Assembly (NCBI GenBank): GCA_017311315.1
Contig: CM029617.1
Coordinates: 4,258,681 to 4,322,680, forward strand
Reading direction: 5' to 3'
Length of the DNA: 64,000 nucleotides
Origin: Dendrocalamus latiflorus
Lineage: Eukaryota; Streptophyta; Magnoliopsida; Poales; Poaceae
Each line of letters starts with the position of its first letter. Position 1 is the stretch's first letter. The position numbers were made by a program, and so were the translations under genes. Under the pieces are notes generated by a model, which saw nothing but the letters and a program-made list of their open reading frames with translations, was not told where the DNA came from and made no database searches. Shown piece by piece: positions 11,835-22,808 of this stretch.

Positions 11835-13058
11835 CAGGGGCGGAACTGGGCCTCGGGCTTGGTAGGCTATAGCCCGAGGCCCAGCAATGTCACTAGTAGT
11901 ATCCCCTCTACCCCACTGCTCAGTAATATAATTGATATAATAGCCCAGCCTGATACCTCAAAAGCTATTAGCCCATCCCAAACAAGTCAGCCCACCAAAA
12001 TAACAGTCCATAGCCCATCCAAACAGCAGCCCATGAGTCATCCAGTAACACCTAGTAAAAAAACCCTAACCCCCAACCCAGCGGCCAGCGCCTAGCCCCA
12101 GCCCCAGCCGGCCAGCCGCCAAATCATTCACTACTTCAGATCTGAGCCCCAAGCCCCCCGATCCTGCGATCCGCCCTCGCCTGCGCGCGCCAACCGCCGG
12201 ACGCCGCCCTCACCTGCGCCACTGCGTGCGCCCCCACCGTCGACCGTCGCCTCGCCTCGTGGACGGTGGACCTGCGTGGGCATGGCTGCGCCTCCGCGGC
12301 TCCGCCCTCGCCCTCGTCATGCAGCGACGCCGTGGTCCACCGACCGCCGCCCGCCGCGACGCCGCCCTTGTGGACCTCCCACCTTCGAGTCTCCGACCTC
12401 CAGCCTCCGATTGTGGTCTTGTGGACCTCCCGCCTCCGAGTCTCCGGCCCTCTGTGGCTCTGCCCTCGCCCAGTCTGACCCGCAGGCCGCATCGTCGCAC
12501 CCGAGCGAGAGGAGCCGAGCACGGGGAGGCGGCCAGGCGGGGAGCTCTCGCCGTCTCGCGCGTCTCGCCTCTCGGAGTCTCGAGCGCAGGAGCAGGCGAG
12601 CAGAGAGGCAGATTCGCAGAGAGGAGAGACTGAGAGAGCCGTGCTGTGCAGTGGAGCAGCCGAGGCGAGAAAAACTGTGCGAAGCAACACAGCAGCCAGC
12701 GGCAGGTAAATGAGGTGAGGGCGTTTCCGCCGTTTCGCCATTATAAATGGATAACTGCACAGTATGCACTACATAAAGATGAATCAATGAATCATGAATG
12801 GATTATGAATAATTGAAGAAACCGATCAACCGAGGAAATATATTTAGGACTTCAGTAGAAATTATTTTTATGATTCGAAATTAGTACGAATGAATGATTG
12901 ATCAGGTAAAATGACATATGTTTAAGCAAAATTTTCATATCAATGATGCATATGGCGTATTTTTTTGTTATATCATAATATAGTTCTAGAGGGCATGCTA
13001 GATTATTACTTGGTTCAAATTTAGCCTGGGGCGTGCTCTAATCTTGGATCCGCCACTG
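11835..13058. mobile_element. Non-autonomous hAT element, 1224 bp
   Basis: An exact 8-bp direct repeat CATTGCGC flanks the element (11827-11834 and 13059-13066), the hallmark of hAT insertion. The ends are CAGGGGCGGA and TCCGCCACTG, imperfect inverted repeats of the CAGKGGCGGA type found in grass hAT elements. The left subterminal region has a strong GGGCCTCGGGCTT/AGCCCGAGGCCC hairpin. The interior 12070-12720 is very GC-rich with long overlapping frames on both strands (201 codons on minus at 12136-12741) but no transposase or recognised domain. It sits just downstream of the alpha-glucosidase stop codon, in the gene's likely 3' region. Confidence 0.85.
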
Positions 13059-13172
13059 CATTGCGCAATGTTGGTGAAAGGATCAGCTGGCTGATGATGC
13101 CATTTATTTCAACTCCAATTTTCTCAATTTTTATTCGGGTCTTATGTCCTAATGCTCAAATTCTCTAGCTTA

Positions 13173-16100
13173 CTAGGACATGACGACCTTCACCTCGAAC
13201 TCCTTTCCGACGACCAGCGACAGCCCGCCGACGTGCGCGACGCCGAGCGCTCCACTCTTCGGGTACCGGGTGCCGGTGACTGACTTCGCGTTCACCTCAA
13301 CGCCATTGACATAGACGGCCAACTCCTTCGGTGGCTCCGGCGACTGGAGCCCCAGGAACACCACCTTGCCAATGACCAGCGTCCGGCTCGGCGCGTATGA
13401 GTCGTGCACCACATGTGACCTCATTCTGATGCCGTTGCTCTCCATGGCGCAGCTGAATCTTATCAGGCTCCAGCTGCTCCTCTCGTCGCCCATCTCCGGC
13501 GACTCGCCGTCGTCCAAGAACAACTCCCCGGAGGCCGTGGCGTCCTCGGCGAGCGCGACCACGAGGTGGAACACGCCCTGGCGCGCCCGCGACGTCGTCA
13601 GCGCTTGCTGCTGCAGCGGCAGGATGCTGCTGCCGACCACGTGCACGTTCACCGTGTCCGCGGGTGCAGGGAGCGTCACGTGCTTGCCGGTCCCCGTGGC
13701 GACGGTGAGGGAGTAGTCGTAGAGGCTGAACCATCGGCCGGCCGGGAAGTAGGCGTCGACGGTGGTGGCGCCCGGCTCGAGCACTGGTGACACGAGCACG
13801 CCGCGGCCGAGCAGGAACTGCCTGTCCACGCCGTACGTGTCGACGTCGTGCGGGTACGAGAAGAAGAGCGGCCGCGCGATGGGCGCCCCCGTGGTGTGCG
13901 CCTCGTACATGAGCGTGTAGATGTAGGGGAGGAGCCGGTACCGCAGCCCGAGCGCCTTCCTCGCCGACCGCGCCACCGACTCCCAGAGGTACAGCTCTTG
14001 CCTGACAGTGCCTTTGTCCGAGTGGTCCCTCGAGAACGGGTAGAATGCGCCAAGCTTCAAACAGAAACGCAAAACCTCAAATTAACGAGTCAATGGACAC
14101 CAATGGACGGCCCATCATTTTGGAGTTCGGCACAAATGTAGAAACGTATGTGTCACCTGAATCCAGCGGCTGCAGAGCTCCTCGTTGGTGTCGCCAATGA
14201 AGCCGCAGATGTCAGCGCCGATCATGGGGATGCCGAAGAGGCCGAAGCTGAGCACGGTGTTGATGGAGTACCGGAGGTCGTCCCACGACGCGAAGTTGTC
14301 GCCGGTCCAGTGCGCGGTGTACCGCCCGGACCCGACGAACGTGGAGCGGCTCAGCACGAAGGGCCGGCGGCCGGTGTCCCTAAGCAGCGCGTAGTGTGTG
14401 GCACGCGCCTCGAGGAAGCCATAGAGGTTGTGCGCGTCATACTCGGCCACGCCGCCGTGGTGCACGGCGGAGGCCGGCACGGTCTTGTTGTTGATGGGGC
14501 GGTGCACGCCCAAGTTGTTGATGCGGTAGGGCGGATCGTCGAGCGTGTTGAGCGGCGCCGGATCGATGAAGTTGGAGATCTCGTTCATGTCGATCCACAG
14601 CCCGTCGACGGGGATGGTCCGCCGGAACGCGGCAATCTCCCGCGCCCAGAACTCGGCGGCGCGGGGGTTCAAGAAGTCCGGGAAGTAGACGTTGCCCGGC
14701 CACACCACGCCGAGGTAGTTGGTGCCGTTGCGCTTCACGAAGATGTCCTGCTGCATCCCACGGACGAACGTCCCGTACGTCGTGTTCACGCTAATCCCTG
14801 CGTGAAATGCCGTGTGATTTCATCATGCTGCAGCTGCAGGTACAATTTACAATTTCATCATGCTGCGAGCTTGATTGATGTACCTGGGTCTAGGATGATC
14901 ACATATTTCTGGCCGTTCCAGTGGAGCCGGTCGACGAACCTCCGCAGACGGTCGGCCGGGAAGTTCACCGGATCCAGCGTGAAGTCCTTGTACGCGTCCA
15001 TGTAGTCGATGTCCGTCCACATCACCTCCAGTGGGATCCTGGCCTTGGCGTAGCCGGCCACCACGCCCTCCAGGTCAGCCACGTTCTTGTACCCATACCT
15101 GCACTGGTGGAACCCTGCACGTTCCAATCAACAATGTGATCACAATTGGCAAGTGAGACGCAAGGAACAGAGTGTGCAGAGTGCGAGCAGATGCAGATGC
15201 CAAGAGAGCATATTCGTATGTCCGTACCGAATGACCAGTACGGCATGGGGACAGGGCGCCCGATGAGCTGGGTGTACTGGTCGACGACGTCGAGCGGGGA
15301 GGGGCCGGCGAAGAAGTAGAAGTCGAGCACGCCGCCGATCACCTTGTAAGTGACGTAGGACCCTCCGTACAGGACGTCCATCCCATTGCTGTTGAGGAGG
15401 AGCACGCCGTGCGCGGCGCCGGCGCCGTGGGGGGAGCTGTCGGGGGACGACGACCGCACGTCCATGTAGAACGGGTGCGAGCCGTAGAGGTTGAGGTCCA
15501 CGTTGCCCGCGGGAATGTCCGAGTTCCACAGCGTGAACGTGTCGTCGTGCTGCAGCCGGAACGCCCGCTTTGTGTGCTCGCCCAACCCGTACAGCGACGC
15601 CCGGTCGGCTGGCAGCGCCGATGTCACCTCCAAGTACCTGTCCTTGAAGACGAGGGTGGGGGAGGTGTCGAACAGGACGTCGCCGGTGGAGCGGCGGGAG
15701 ACGGTGAAGCGGAACGGGGAGGTGTGGATGGTGAAGGTGAGGTCCGAGGCCGCGGAGGAGAGGACGCGGCTGCCCAGCGAGGCGGCATTGCTCTGGCGCG
15801 GTGCGCCAAGGAAGACGTCCTCCGGCGTCGGGCGCGGGATGACGTCCTGCGGGACCTCCCATCGAGGGTGGTCAGCATCGGTGATGCGGACGTGCAGCCG
15901 GCTGTCCGTCTCGAGGCTGCCGCCGGCATGACAAAATTTTCAACGGTGAGCAACAATGTTTCACTTATTTCAGTTCTTTATATTCCAGTGTGATTATATT
16001 GGGCTAATGGATAAGGCGCTTGCCTCTGGAGCGGAGATTGTGTGTTAGCGTCCCACCGGTATCGTTGTTAACGTTTCCTTTTTTTTTTGTTGCTCTTATT

Positions 16101-16980
16101 TCTTCTAGATGACGTGGTAGGTACGTTGTCCTAATCAATCTATGATAAACTCTTCCCCCAAAAAAATCGTAAGGGTATTGATAAACATCATCCGGATGTT
16201 TTCTTTCTAATTATCATCCAGATTTGTGACCGTTGGATTAGAGATCCAAGAGCCACAAATTCTCCCCACCCCCTCCAAAAAAAATTCACCCCCCTCTAAA
16301 AAAATTCTCCCCCCTCCAAAAAAAGAGACTGTTGGATCTCTAATCCAACGGTCCAAAATTTGGATGATTATTGGGAAGAAAACATCCGAGTGATACCTAT
16401 ACACACCCCGTAAACTAAATGGCATCCTTTGGCTATAGGTAATTAAGTAGGCAGTTGCTTTGATCAGTAACATAATTCCAACCCTAACAAAAGAGAGTAA
16501 CATAATTCCTCCTTTTGTGTGTACGTCCATCGGTTCTATTGAATGGACATTTCTTTTTTCTTTTGATGAATAGCAGAGCTCCCCTCGGTGCTTTAAAAAA
16601 TTGCTAATGGATGATCAAATTAAGCGCCCTTAATCCAGTGACCAATCAAGCATATGCCACACTCATGATTTAAGCATCACAATTGACATGGAACAAAAAA
16701 CCCCGTCATACTAGTGACTCAGGATAATATGCATGCAGATTGCATCAATTCATGCTTGCCTTGCAGTTAGGCTGAGCCTCTGGACGTCGGGCCCGAGCAC
16801 CGCCGTCTCGCCGACGAGCTCCAGCCGGGCCGACAGCTGGTTTGCCGACCCGACGACGGAGACGACGTTGTACCCGAGGCCCGCCGGGCTCGCCGCAACG
16901 CAGTCAACGCCCCACGGCACGGCGAGGAGGAAAGCGAGGAGAGCAAGGTATGTGGATGCGGATGGCGAGCCCATCGCCAT
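13173..16980 (-). CDS. Alpha-glucosidase, GH31 family, secreted
   Basis: This is an intact five-exon gene (minus strand: 16760-16980, 15228-15916, 14884-15114, 14157-14797, 13173-14054) encoding 887 residues, the usual size for plant acid alpha-glucosidases. These release glucose from the non-reducing ends of malto-oligosaccharides and starch products; germination starch breakdown is the classic cereal role. Residues 1-30 are a signal peptide (MAMGSPSASTYLALLAFLLA), so the product enters the secretory pathway. The GH31 nucleophile motif WIDMNE is near residue 450 and the acid/base motif HWTGDN near 547; GADICGF and PLFFSYPHD are also present. The ATG at 16980 was chosen because it leads straight into the signal peptide; a second Met is two codons later. 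All junctions keep frame. Intron 1 uses a GC donor (AAG/GCAAGC) and holds a tRNA-like fossil and a MITE. The family is certain; the paralogue name is not. Confidence 0.95.
15992..16064 (+). pseudogene. Decayed tRNA-Arg-like sequence or SINE head
   Basis: The stretch keeps the D-arm and box A region of a plant tRNA-Arg (GGGCTAATGGATAAGGCGC), an anticodon arm with loop CTCTGGA, and a 3' end CCCACCGGTATCG like the T-arm and acceptor of tRNA-Arg(CCG). The anticodon stem no longer pairs, the T-loop TTCGA is broken and the 5' acceptor half has diverged, so it cannot be a working tRNA. A T-run follows at about 16079-16089. It lies in intron 1 of the alpha-glucosidase gene, opposite to the gene. A tRNA-derived SINE fragment is the main alternative. 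Confidence 0.6.
16173..16409. mobile_element. MITE in alpha-glucosidase intron 1
   Basis: Long imperfect inverted repeats (about 90 bp) share GGATGTTTTCTT and CCGTTGGATTAGAGATCCAA. The centre consists of CCCTCCAAAAAAA and CCCCTCTAAAAAA runs. A copy in the opposite orientation lies at 18436-18649, in duplication unit 2. It carries no coding sequence. The AT-rich remainder of the intron shows nothing else recognisable. Confidence 0.75.
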
Positions 16981-17600
16981 CACAAACACTGGTACAAGGC
17001 TACAGGGAGCAGCTCATAGTACAAGCAGACGAGCAGCAAAGGCTAAGCTCTGCATAAATCAAGTAGTGGCGATCGGCAGCTCATAGTACACTGTGTCGGT
17101 GCTGGTCTCTTCTATCTGAACACTTGATAGTCTCTTCTATTTAATCTGCTGAACTAACTCCAGTGTGCCCTTGACTGTCGACCAAGTCTCGGCCGTGCCG
17201 TGCTGCTGCTGCTTCCTGTACTGTAAGTGCAACACCAAAAGGAGTCAACAAGCTCATTCTAGAATGAACTAGGAATACATTCTTTTTAGTAGCTCACTGT
17301 AGAATGCCAATGTATGTGGACCGTAGCGCTGATGGGAGCTGGCGTCTCCTCTTGTTCATTGGCTCTATACAGATATCCTCCAGTACATATGTTTTTTTTA
17401 TGTCATGGTTATAGACATTATTAGCTGATACCAATATATCTAATGTAGTAGTACGTTCTTTTGTCGATATGTACACAATTTAGTGCAACTTGATTGTCAA
17501 CAATCTGTCCATGAGCTTATTGGTGTGTTATGACTTCGCAGAAGGCAGAGGTTTCATGAATCCGCAGAGAGTAGCTGCGCGTGCAGCAGTGGTGGGTTGA

Positions 17601-17775
17601 GACGCCCCGTGCTATTACCAAGGGTAATAACATTTAGGCAAAATATTATTACTCGTTTAGTCGATAGAATTCTGCTCTAATGAATAAGAAGTTTATCAAA
17701 GTGTTGTAGTAGAACAATAACTATAGACAATACTTTTTTATTACAGTATTTTTGCCACGTAGAGCTAAAGTCTTT
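17601..17775 (-). repeat. Old LTR-end fragment inside duplication unit 2
   Basis: This is the counterpart of 7590-7760, with the same GACGCCCCGYGCTATTACC start and similarity to the LTR end near 1944-2110. Its presence in both units places this LTR insertion before the segmental duplication. Confidence 0.6.
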
Positions 17776-18321
17776 AAATGCATAATTTCCTACTATATAA
17801 CAGTCATACAAAACTTTTACAGAAGTTACTTTCGTAGGCTCTTAACTATACAAATTATTATTCAGGAGTTAGGGTATTGAAATAGTTGTAGCTATATACT
17901 TGATAGTGATTTAAATAGGAGTTAGGGTATTTAACTAGCAAGGGCGGTTCGGTAGGCAGCGTCGCGCTGAGGCTTGCCGCACTCGTCGGCTCCTGCCAAG
18001 CTCCCTAGGCATGGGCGGTGACATGTGTCGTCTGTCGTACCTTCCGAACTTGAAGAAGGGGCCATTTTTGTAAAAACAAGTGTTCAGGGGCTAAGATTGA
18101 AAAAAAACATTGCTACAGGGCCAAATCAATGAACAGTTTGAATCTAAGATCTTACTTGATTCTACAAAAAAAATAATTTTGAAAATATTCCATGTATTTC
18201 AAAAGTGATCTTGGTGCTTAGTCAGTCATTTTGACACGACTTTGACTAATTAGTGCCATCTCACTCCCATCTGCTTATGCCCTAAAGCTTCACAATCTTC
18301 TCTCAAATATGAGGTAGAAAA

Positions 18322-18649
18322 TCTTCCCCCTTCAAAAACAAGGAGCCCCTTCATCTCTAATCCAAAGATCACAAATTTAGATAATAACTAGAAAGAAAAC
18401 ATCCGGTTGATACCTATGCACTCCCTTTTTTCTACGGGTGTGTATAGGTATCACCCGGATGTTTTCTTCATAACAATCATCCAAATTTCGAACCGTTGGA
18501 TTAGAGATCCAACGGTCTCTTTTTTTGGAGGGGGAGAATTTTTTTGGAGGGGGTGGGGAGAATTTGTGGCCTTTGGATCTCTAATCCAACGGTCACAAAT
18601 CTGGATGATAGTTAGAAAGAAAACATCCGGATGATATTTATCAATACCC
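18322..18649. mobile_element. MITE cluster: one half copy and one full copy
   Basis: A partial copy (about 18322-18432, ending ATCCGGTTGATACCTATGCA) abuts a full copy (18436-18649) of the family seen at 16173-16409, here inverted. The full copy has ends GGGTGTGTATAGGTATCAC and the complement of GGGTATTGATAAATATCATC. In unit 1 the corresponding site (about 8310-8420) has unrelated sequence, so this cluster is private to unit 2. Confidence 0.7.
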
Positions 18650-19479
18650 TTTTTGGATTCTCCTTTTCAGCACCATTCTCTTCTCCATGCTCTTTGCCGT
18701 GGTCAAATCATTTTCTATGATATTCTTCCTTTTAGATTTAGTATTTTTGCTTGTAGCTGTCATTTTACATAAAAAAGATAAAAGAAATAATGTATTGAAA
18801 TTTTATTATTTCAAGCATCCAAATCTAAATATATAAACTGTTGACTACTTAGTATTTACCATGAAACTTCACTCAAGGCTAGAAAACAATTAAACACCTT
18901 AGTGTTTCATAGTCTCAGAATTGCGATTAGGATCCTACCGTGAGTGCAGAGTGAAGTTAGTATTCCTCTCATGATTAGGATTGCGGTAGGGATCATAATC
19001 CTACTGGTTACACCTATGGTACGATTTAAATTGTATTAGTATTGATGGATCACGTACGGGATCACAATTTTAACAACTTTGTTTCCACCATGATCGTAGG
19101 AGTGATTGATTCTCCGAGGTTTTTTTTCCCAGGTCAAACAACAACATGCCGAACTTGTCGATCGACTTGGTCGGGCAAAACGGCACGCGCGTGTGCGAGG
19201 GACGAGGGGCTTGGAACCGACCGAAACCTCCCAGCGTTTACTCCGAGCCGACCCCGCCAACCGTGTAAGTGGCGCCGAAACGTCGCGATACTGCGGAAGA
19301 TTTATATTTCTCGGCGGCTTAGATTTCCTCCCTCCCCACCCAAACTCCGGGACGCCGAACTCGACTATCTTTCGGTCGATTTAATACCCAAGAAGACAGT
19401 ATAAACATGGCGACGCTCTTGGATTTTTTTGTCGGAAGTGTACGTGTATCACTTTTCACTTGGCTAGACAGGCTTGGGC

Positions 19480-19502
19480 CTCTCTCTCTCTCTCTCTCTC
19501 TG
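19480..19502. repeat. CT dinucleotide microsatellite
   Basis: An uninterrupted run of about 11 CT units, absent from unit 1. It should be polymorphic. Confidence 0.85.
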
Positions 19503-19700
19503 CCTTGACAGGCTCTTTCCAACATTTTGTGTCGAGACGTTGCCATGTCCGACCTACTTTTGAGCGTTGGATCGAAAACAGACGGTCTAGATCAGCATAA
19601 TCTGAAAAATCAGATGCCACAGTTCATGAAAGGTGACTCGTATGCATTGTAGCGCTTTCTCTGTCTCTGGTTTTAACTGCTAGTAAGGAGCCCGGCAGCC

Positions 19701-20473
19701 ATGTCTCCGTCCACCTCCACCTCTACCTCGCCGCTTTCCCGCCGCCGCCTCAGCCTCTCAAAGCCCAACGCCAAACCCTCCTGCTCCCCTCAATCTCCTA
19801 ACCCGAACGCCGGGCCGCCGGCGGGCCGCAAAGAACCCTAGCCTCGTCCTCCGCCGGCGCGAGGTCGCGGCCGCCGTGCTGTCCACGGCCATCCTCTCCC
19901 GCGTCCTCCCCGCTGTGGCCGAAGCCGCCGGCGGAGAGTGCCCGCTTGAGTTGGCCCCCTCTGGCCTCGCCTTCTGCGACCGCGTCGTCGACACCGACGC
20001 TGCCGCCGAGCAAGGCAAGCTCATCATGGTCGGTACCGGCCGGGCTACTCGCCGGCTAGTGAAATTCTGCTATGGCTTCTCGGTTTTCTTAGTTCTTGAT
20101 GCGTAGTTTCACGAGTTGGTTGATCTTTTGGTTTGGCGCAGAAGGCTGGAGGACGGCACGGTGTTCGATAGCAGCTACAAGCGCGGGAAACCGCTCACGA
20201 TCCGCGTCAGCGTGGGAGAGGTAAAGTCGATGTCTTGCGTTGCTAACTTCATATCAAGATCGAAAGGCTCGTGTAATCCGTACTGGCATTTCGCCTATAG
20301 GCTCGTATCCTGCTCTCTGACGCCAATGTGCTCAGTCTGCACCGTGCTAGATTTGCACAACGTCTCAAATTACGCAGCGCAGCAACACGATGAATCGGGC
20401 TCTTTCCTGACGATACTATTGCACCATTTTTTTCAGGTGATCAAGAGGGTGGGATCAGGGCTTATTTGGGTTT
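19701..20473 (+). pseudogene. FKBP13-like peptidyl-prolyl isomerase pseudogene, copy 2
   Basis: The exons are about 19701-20028, 20142-20220 and 20437-20473. The transit-peptide region from the ATG at 19701 stays open for 42 codons and then stops at TAG in CGCAAAGAACCCTAG. Copy 1 has no stop there, and the expected frame continues as PSLVLRRREVAAAVLS in the +1 frame, so a 1-bp indel is implied. The next block reads CPLELAPSGLAFCDRVVD, close to the FKBP13 mature N-terminus. Exon 2 has lost 14 bp at its acceptor edge (the AHYTG codons present in copy 1), and exon 3 (VIK-GWDQG) has a 1-bp A insertion and ends abruptly. The C-terminal half, with the CGGSC-like and IPP segments of the family, is absent. 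The lesions differ from those of copy 1, so the copies decayed separately. Confidence 0.8.
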
Positions 20474-21640
20474 ATAAGTCTAGTCTTTTGACTTTTTTTG
20501 CACCGCAGCTATTGAAATTTTTTTATAAATGTTGTTAGCTTTTTATAAACGACGAAATTAAGAAGTTAAAAAATAAAAGCCAGAAACTTGTTGGAGCAGG
20601 GACACCGATGCTAGCCGGTACGCTACGCCTGAACTGAACTCACGTTCTTCCGTTAATCCACGGCTTTCTTCTAGATAGAGTCGAGTTAATGTAAGTGCTC
20701 AAGTTGCTGCAAAAATGTAAGTGCATGTTCAGGTGTTAAGCGGACGCTGAAACTGCCTCCGGTCCTGGCGTGCGGCGCGAGAGGGGCAGGGTGCAGAGGC
20801 TGGGAGCCAACAACCTAGCTCCTGCGTCATCCCGCCAATTCCACGCTCCTCTTCGACGTCGAGTACGTTGGCAGAGCCTTCTGAGGTCCCTGCGCCATGG
20901 ACAAGCTTGACGAGAGTTCTGCTGCAGAGTGGGCTCATCGATCGCTCAGTACGAAGTCTTGAGTACCTTCTGTGATTGATGTGTGCATGCTCGAGATCCA
21001 TACAAGTTCGTATTTTTGTATTTTACTAACTAAAAGGAGTCGTGGTTTGTGTAGTAGTATGCACGAAACACCTATAGAACGAAAACGAACGAACGAACGA
21101 GCTGCATTGCTGCACATTCAAATTTGAAAGTGAGACGTGGTGTATGAACATTTCGGGAGAAGTGAATTTATGTTTTTATCTTTAATGAGAGTAATACTAA
21201 TCTTAAAATACATGAAGAGATAAGTAATATTTATTCATCATTCATCATATTTTATTAATTATACAAATCACTGTTGAGAAAAATCATAAAAACACTTTGC
21301 ACATTTCAAATCCAAATTCTGACTAATTTCGGTGTAATCGTGTAGATCATGGCTTTGCCTCTTATACATTATCTTGTACGGGTGTCTCGTATGATTGATT
21401 ATACGTGGGTTTGATCACTGCTTTGGCTCCGTTTTTTTTTCAACTTAAGGCTTATTCTGAACAAACAAACGAGACGGTTTTTTGTCGTCGTTTTAAAGCG
21501 ACTTATCGGATAACTTTTTTGAAATAATTTATTCGCATAAACGCTTACGCTATAATCAAAAGACATTAGTCTCAGCCATAAGACATCAACCGGTAGCCAA
21601 AAAGAACGCACCATTTTGAAGGGAAAGGAGAAAGACCTAG
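20474..21640. other. Intergenic, no gene recognised
   Basis: Mostly AT-rich sequence after the truncated FKBP exon. A CGAACGAACGAACGAAC short repeat lies near 21085. Around 21420-21610 an AT-rich segment ending AGCCAAAAAGAACGCACC resembles the edges of the MITE family at 21641. Short open frames match nothing known. Confidence 0.5.
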
Positions 21641-21863
21641 CGTCTTTTTTCAGTTTCTAAAAACTGTTTTTTGATTATTTTTTTTACAGTAACTAGTTTT
21701 CAAACGGTCTATCTTTTTAAGGCAGGATCCACAAATTGATTGTAGTAAATATTATAACAACTTTATTTATATCGGTTAAAATTACACATGAATTTCTGTT
21801 ACTCCATACTCTCTCTCATGAATAACCCAAAAATCATAAGCTAAACCTAAAAAGAACAGGCCC
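21641..21863. mobile_element. MITE, 'TTTATTTATATCGG' family
   Basis: The interior signature (CAGTTTCTAAAAA, ACAGTAACTAGTTTTCAAACGG, ACTTTATTTATATCGGTTAAAA, AACCTAAAAAGAACAGGCCC) recurs at 24622-24856, 25071-25312, about 35555-35793, 59592-59815 and in the split outer element at 61333-63731. It is a non-coding MITE; the exact left end is uncertain. Confidence 0.7.
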
Positions 21864-22808
21864 ACACTGTGTAGCTATGATCACGGGGCAGTACAGCGGA
21901 ATCAGGGCAAAAGTCGTCGCGCGCTGCGTGGTGACCGGCGAGTGCGGGCACGCGCGGCGCTGCCGTCCGGCAGTGGCCGGGCATGCGTGGTGGCGCAGCG
22001 CATCAGACGAGACGAGGCCGTAGGGCGAGTTGGTGTTTCGGAGTGGCCCGCGTAGAAATCGAGAAAGGGCCCAACAGGTGACTTGGGCGGCTTGTGGTAA
22101 GCGGGGAGGCTTTCTCGGGCCAGGGGACCACCAAAGGGCAGGAAGCCCATAGATTAGGCCCAACAGTCCACACGAACGAGAAGATCCAATTTTTAGACAG
22201 GCCGGGCCGTGAGCCCGATATTATCAACGATCCAATTCCCCCCGGGTGGCACGGCCCGTTATTCGGTTATGGACGGTCCACTACTCGTCCGTTACCATCC
22301 CAGGAGCCGCGTCCTCTGGTTCGTCTCCACCAAAGCAAGGCGCGAGTCGTCGGCGTCGTGGAAGGTTCAGAAATTCCGTTGGGGACAACAAAAAGGAAAG
22401 GAAAATCTTTTGTCGTCGGGATCAATCGGACGCCGCCGCCGTATCAGGTGAGAATCGCGGCGCGTTTCTCTCCACTTGTTTATTCCTGTTATTTCCTTGG
22501 ATTTTTCTTGTACGGTTCTATGCGGCAGTTCTGATCTCGAACATGAGGAGATCAGAACCACCGTTGATTTAGTCCATTTATCTATGGATTAGCTCTCGAT
22601 TCACTGCACTGGGAAAACCCCTCTATAATGCTATTGATTCTTTAATCCGCAGTGCGCGAACTTAAGCGACCTGTTACTGAATAGCTCGATTCAACACATC
22701 GTTAAGTTGACCGAGAACACGGCTAGATTTTTCAGGGCACCCAAGCTTTCTTCGAGAGTTCCGAACCACCGTGCAAGAATTTGCAGTCTTGTGAGGAGCA
22801 CAAGAGGA

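Larger units (their letters stand above)
17143..20473. repeat. Segmental duplication, unit 2
   Basis: This is the partner of 7132-10334 in direct orientation, downstream of the alpha-glucosidase 5' end. It keeps the FKBP13-like pseudogene with one more exon than unit 1. Private changes are the MITE cluster at 18322-18649 and a CT microsatellite at about 19480-19502. Its right limit is taken at the end of recognisable FKBP exon 3. The gap 16981-17142 before it should hold the alpha-glucosidase promoter and 5' UTR; no clear motif was identified. Confidence 0.85.

Noticed and set aside
12136..12787. Long overlapping frames on both strands in the hAT element core
   Set aside because: Six frames are open together because of high GC content; no recognisable protein.
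14148..15005. 285-codon plus-strand frame opposite the alpha-glucosidase
   Set aside because: Antisense shadow of GC-rich exons 3 and 4; the sense strand has a full GH31 protein.
15992..16064. Functional tRNA gene
   Set aside because: Anticodon stem and T-loop are broken; only a fossil or SINE head is supported.
22094..22534. 146-codon frame upstream of endonuclease V as a separate gene
   Set aside because: Lies in the likely promoter and 5' UTR, crosses a probable splice donor, and has no recognisable domain.
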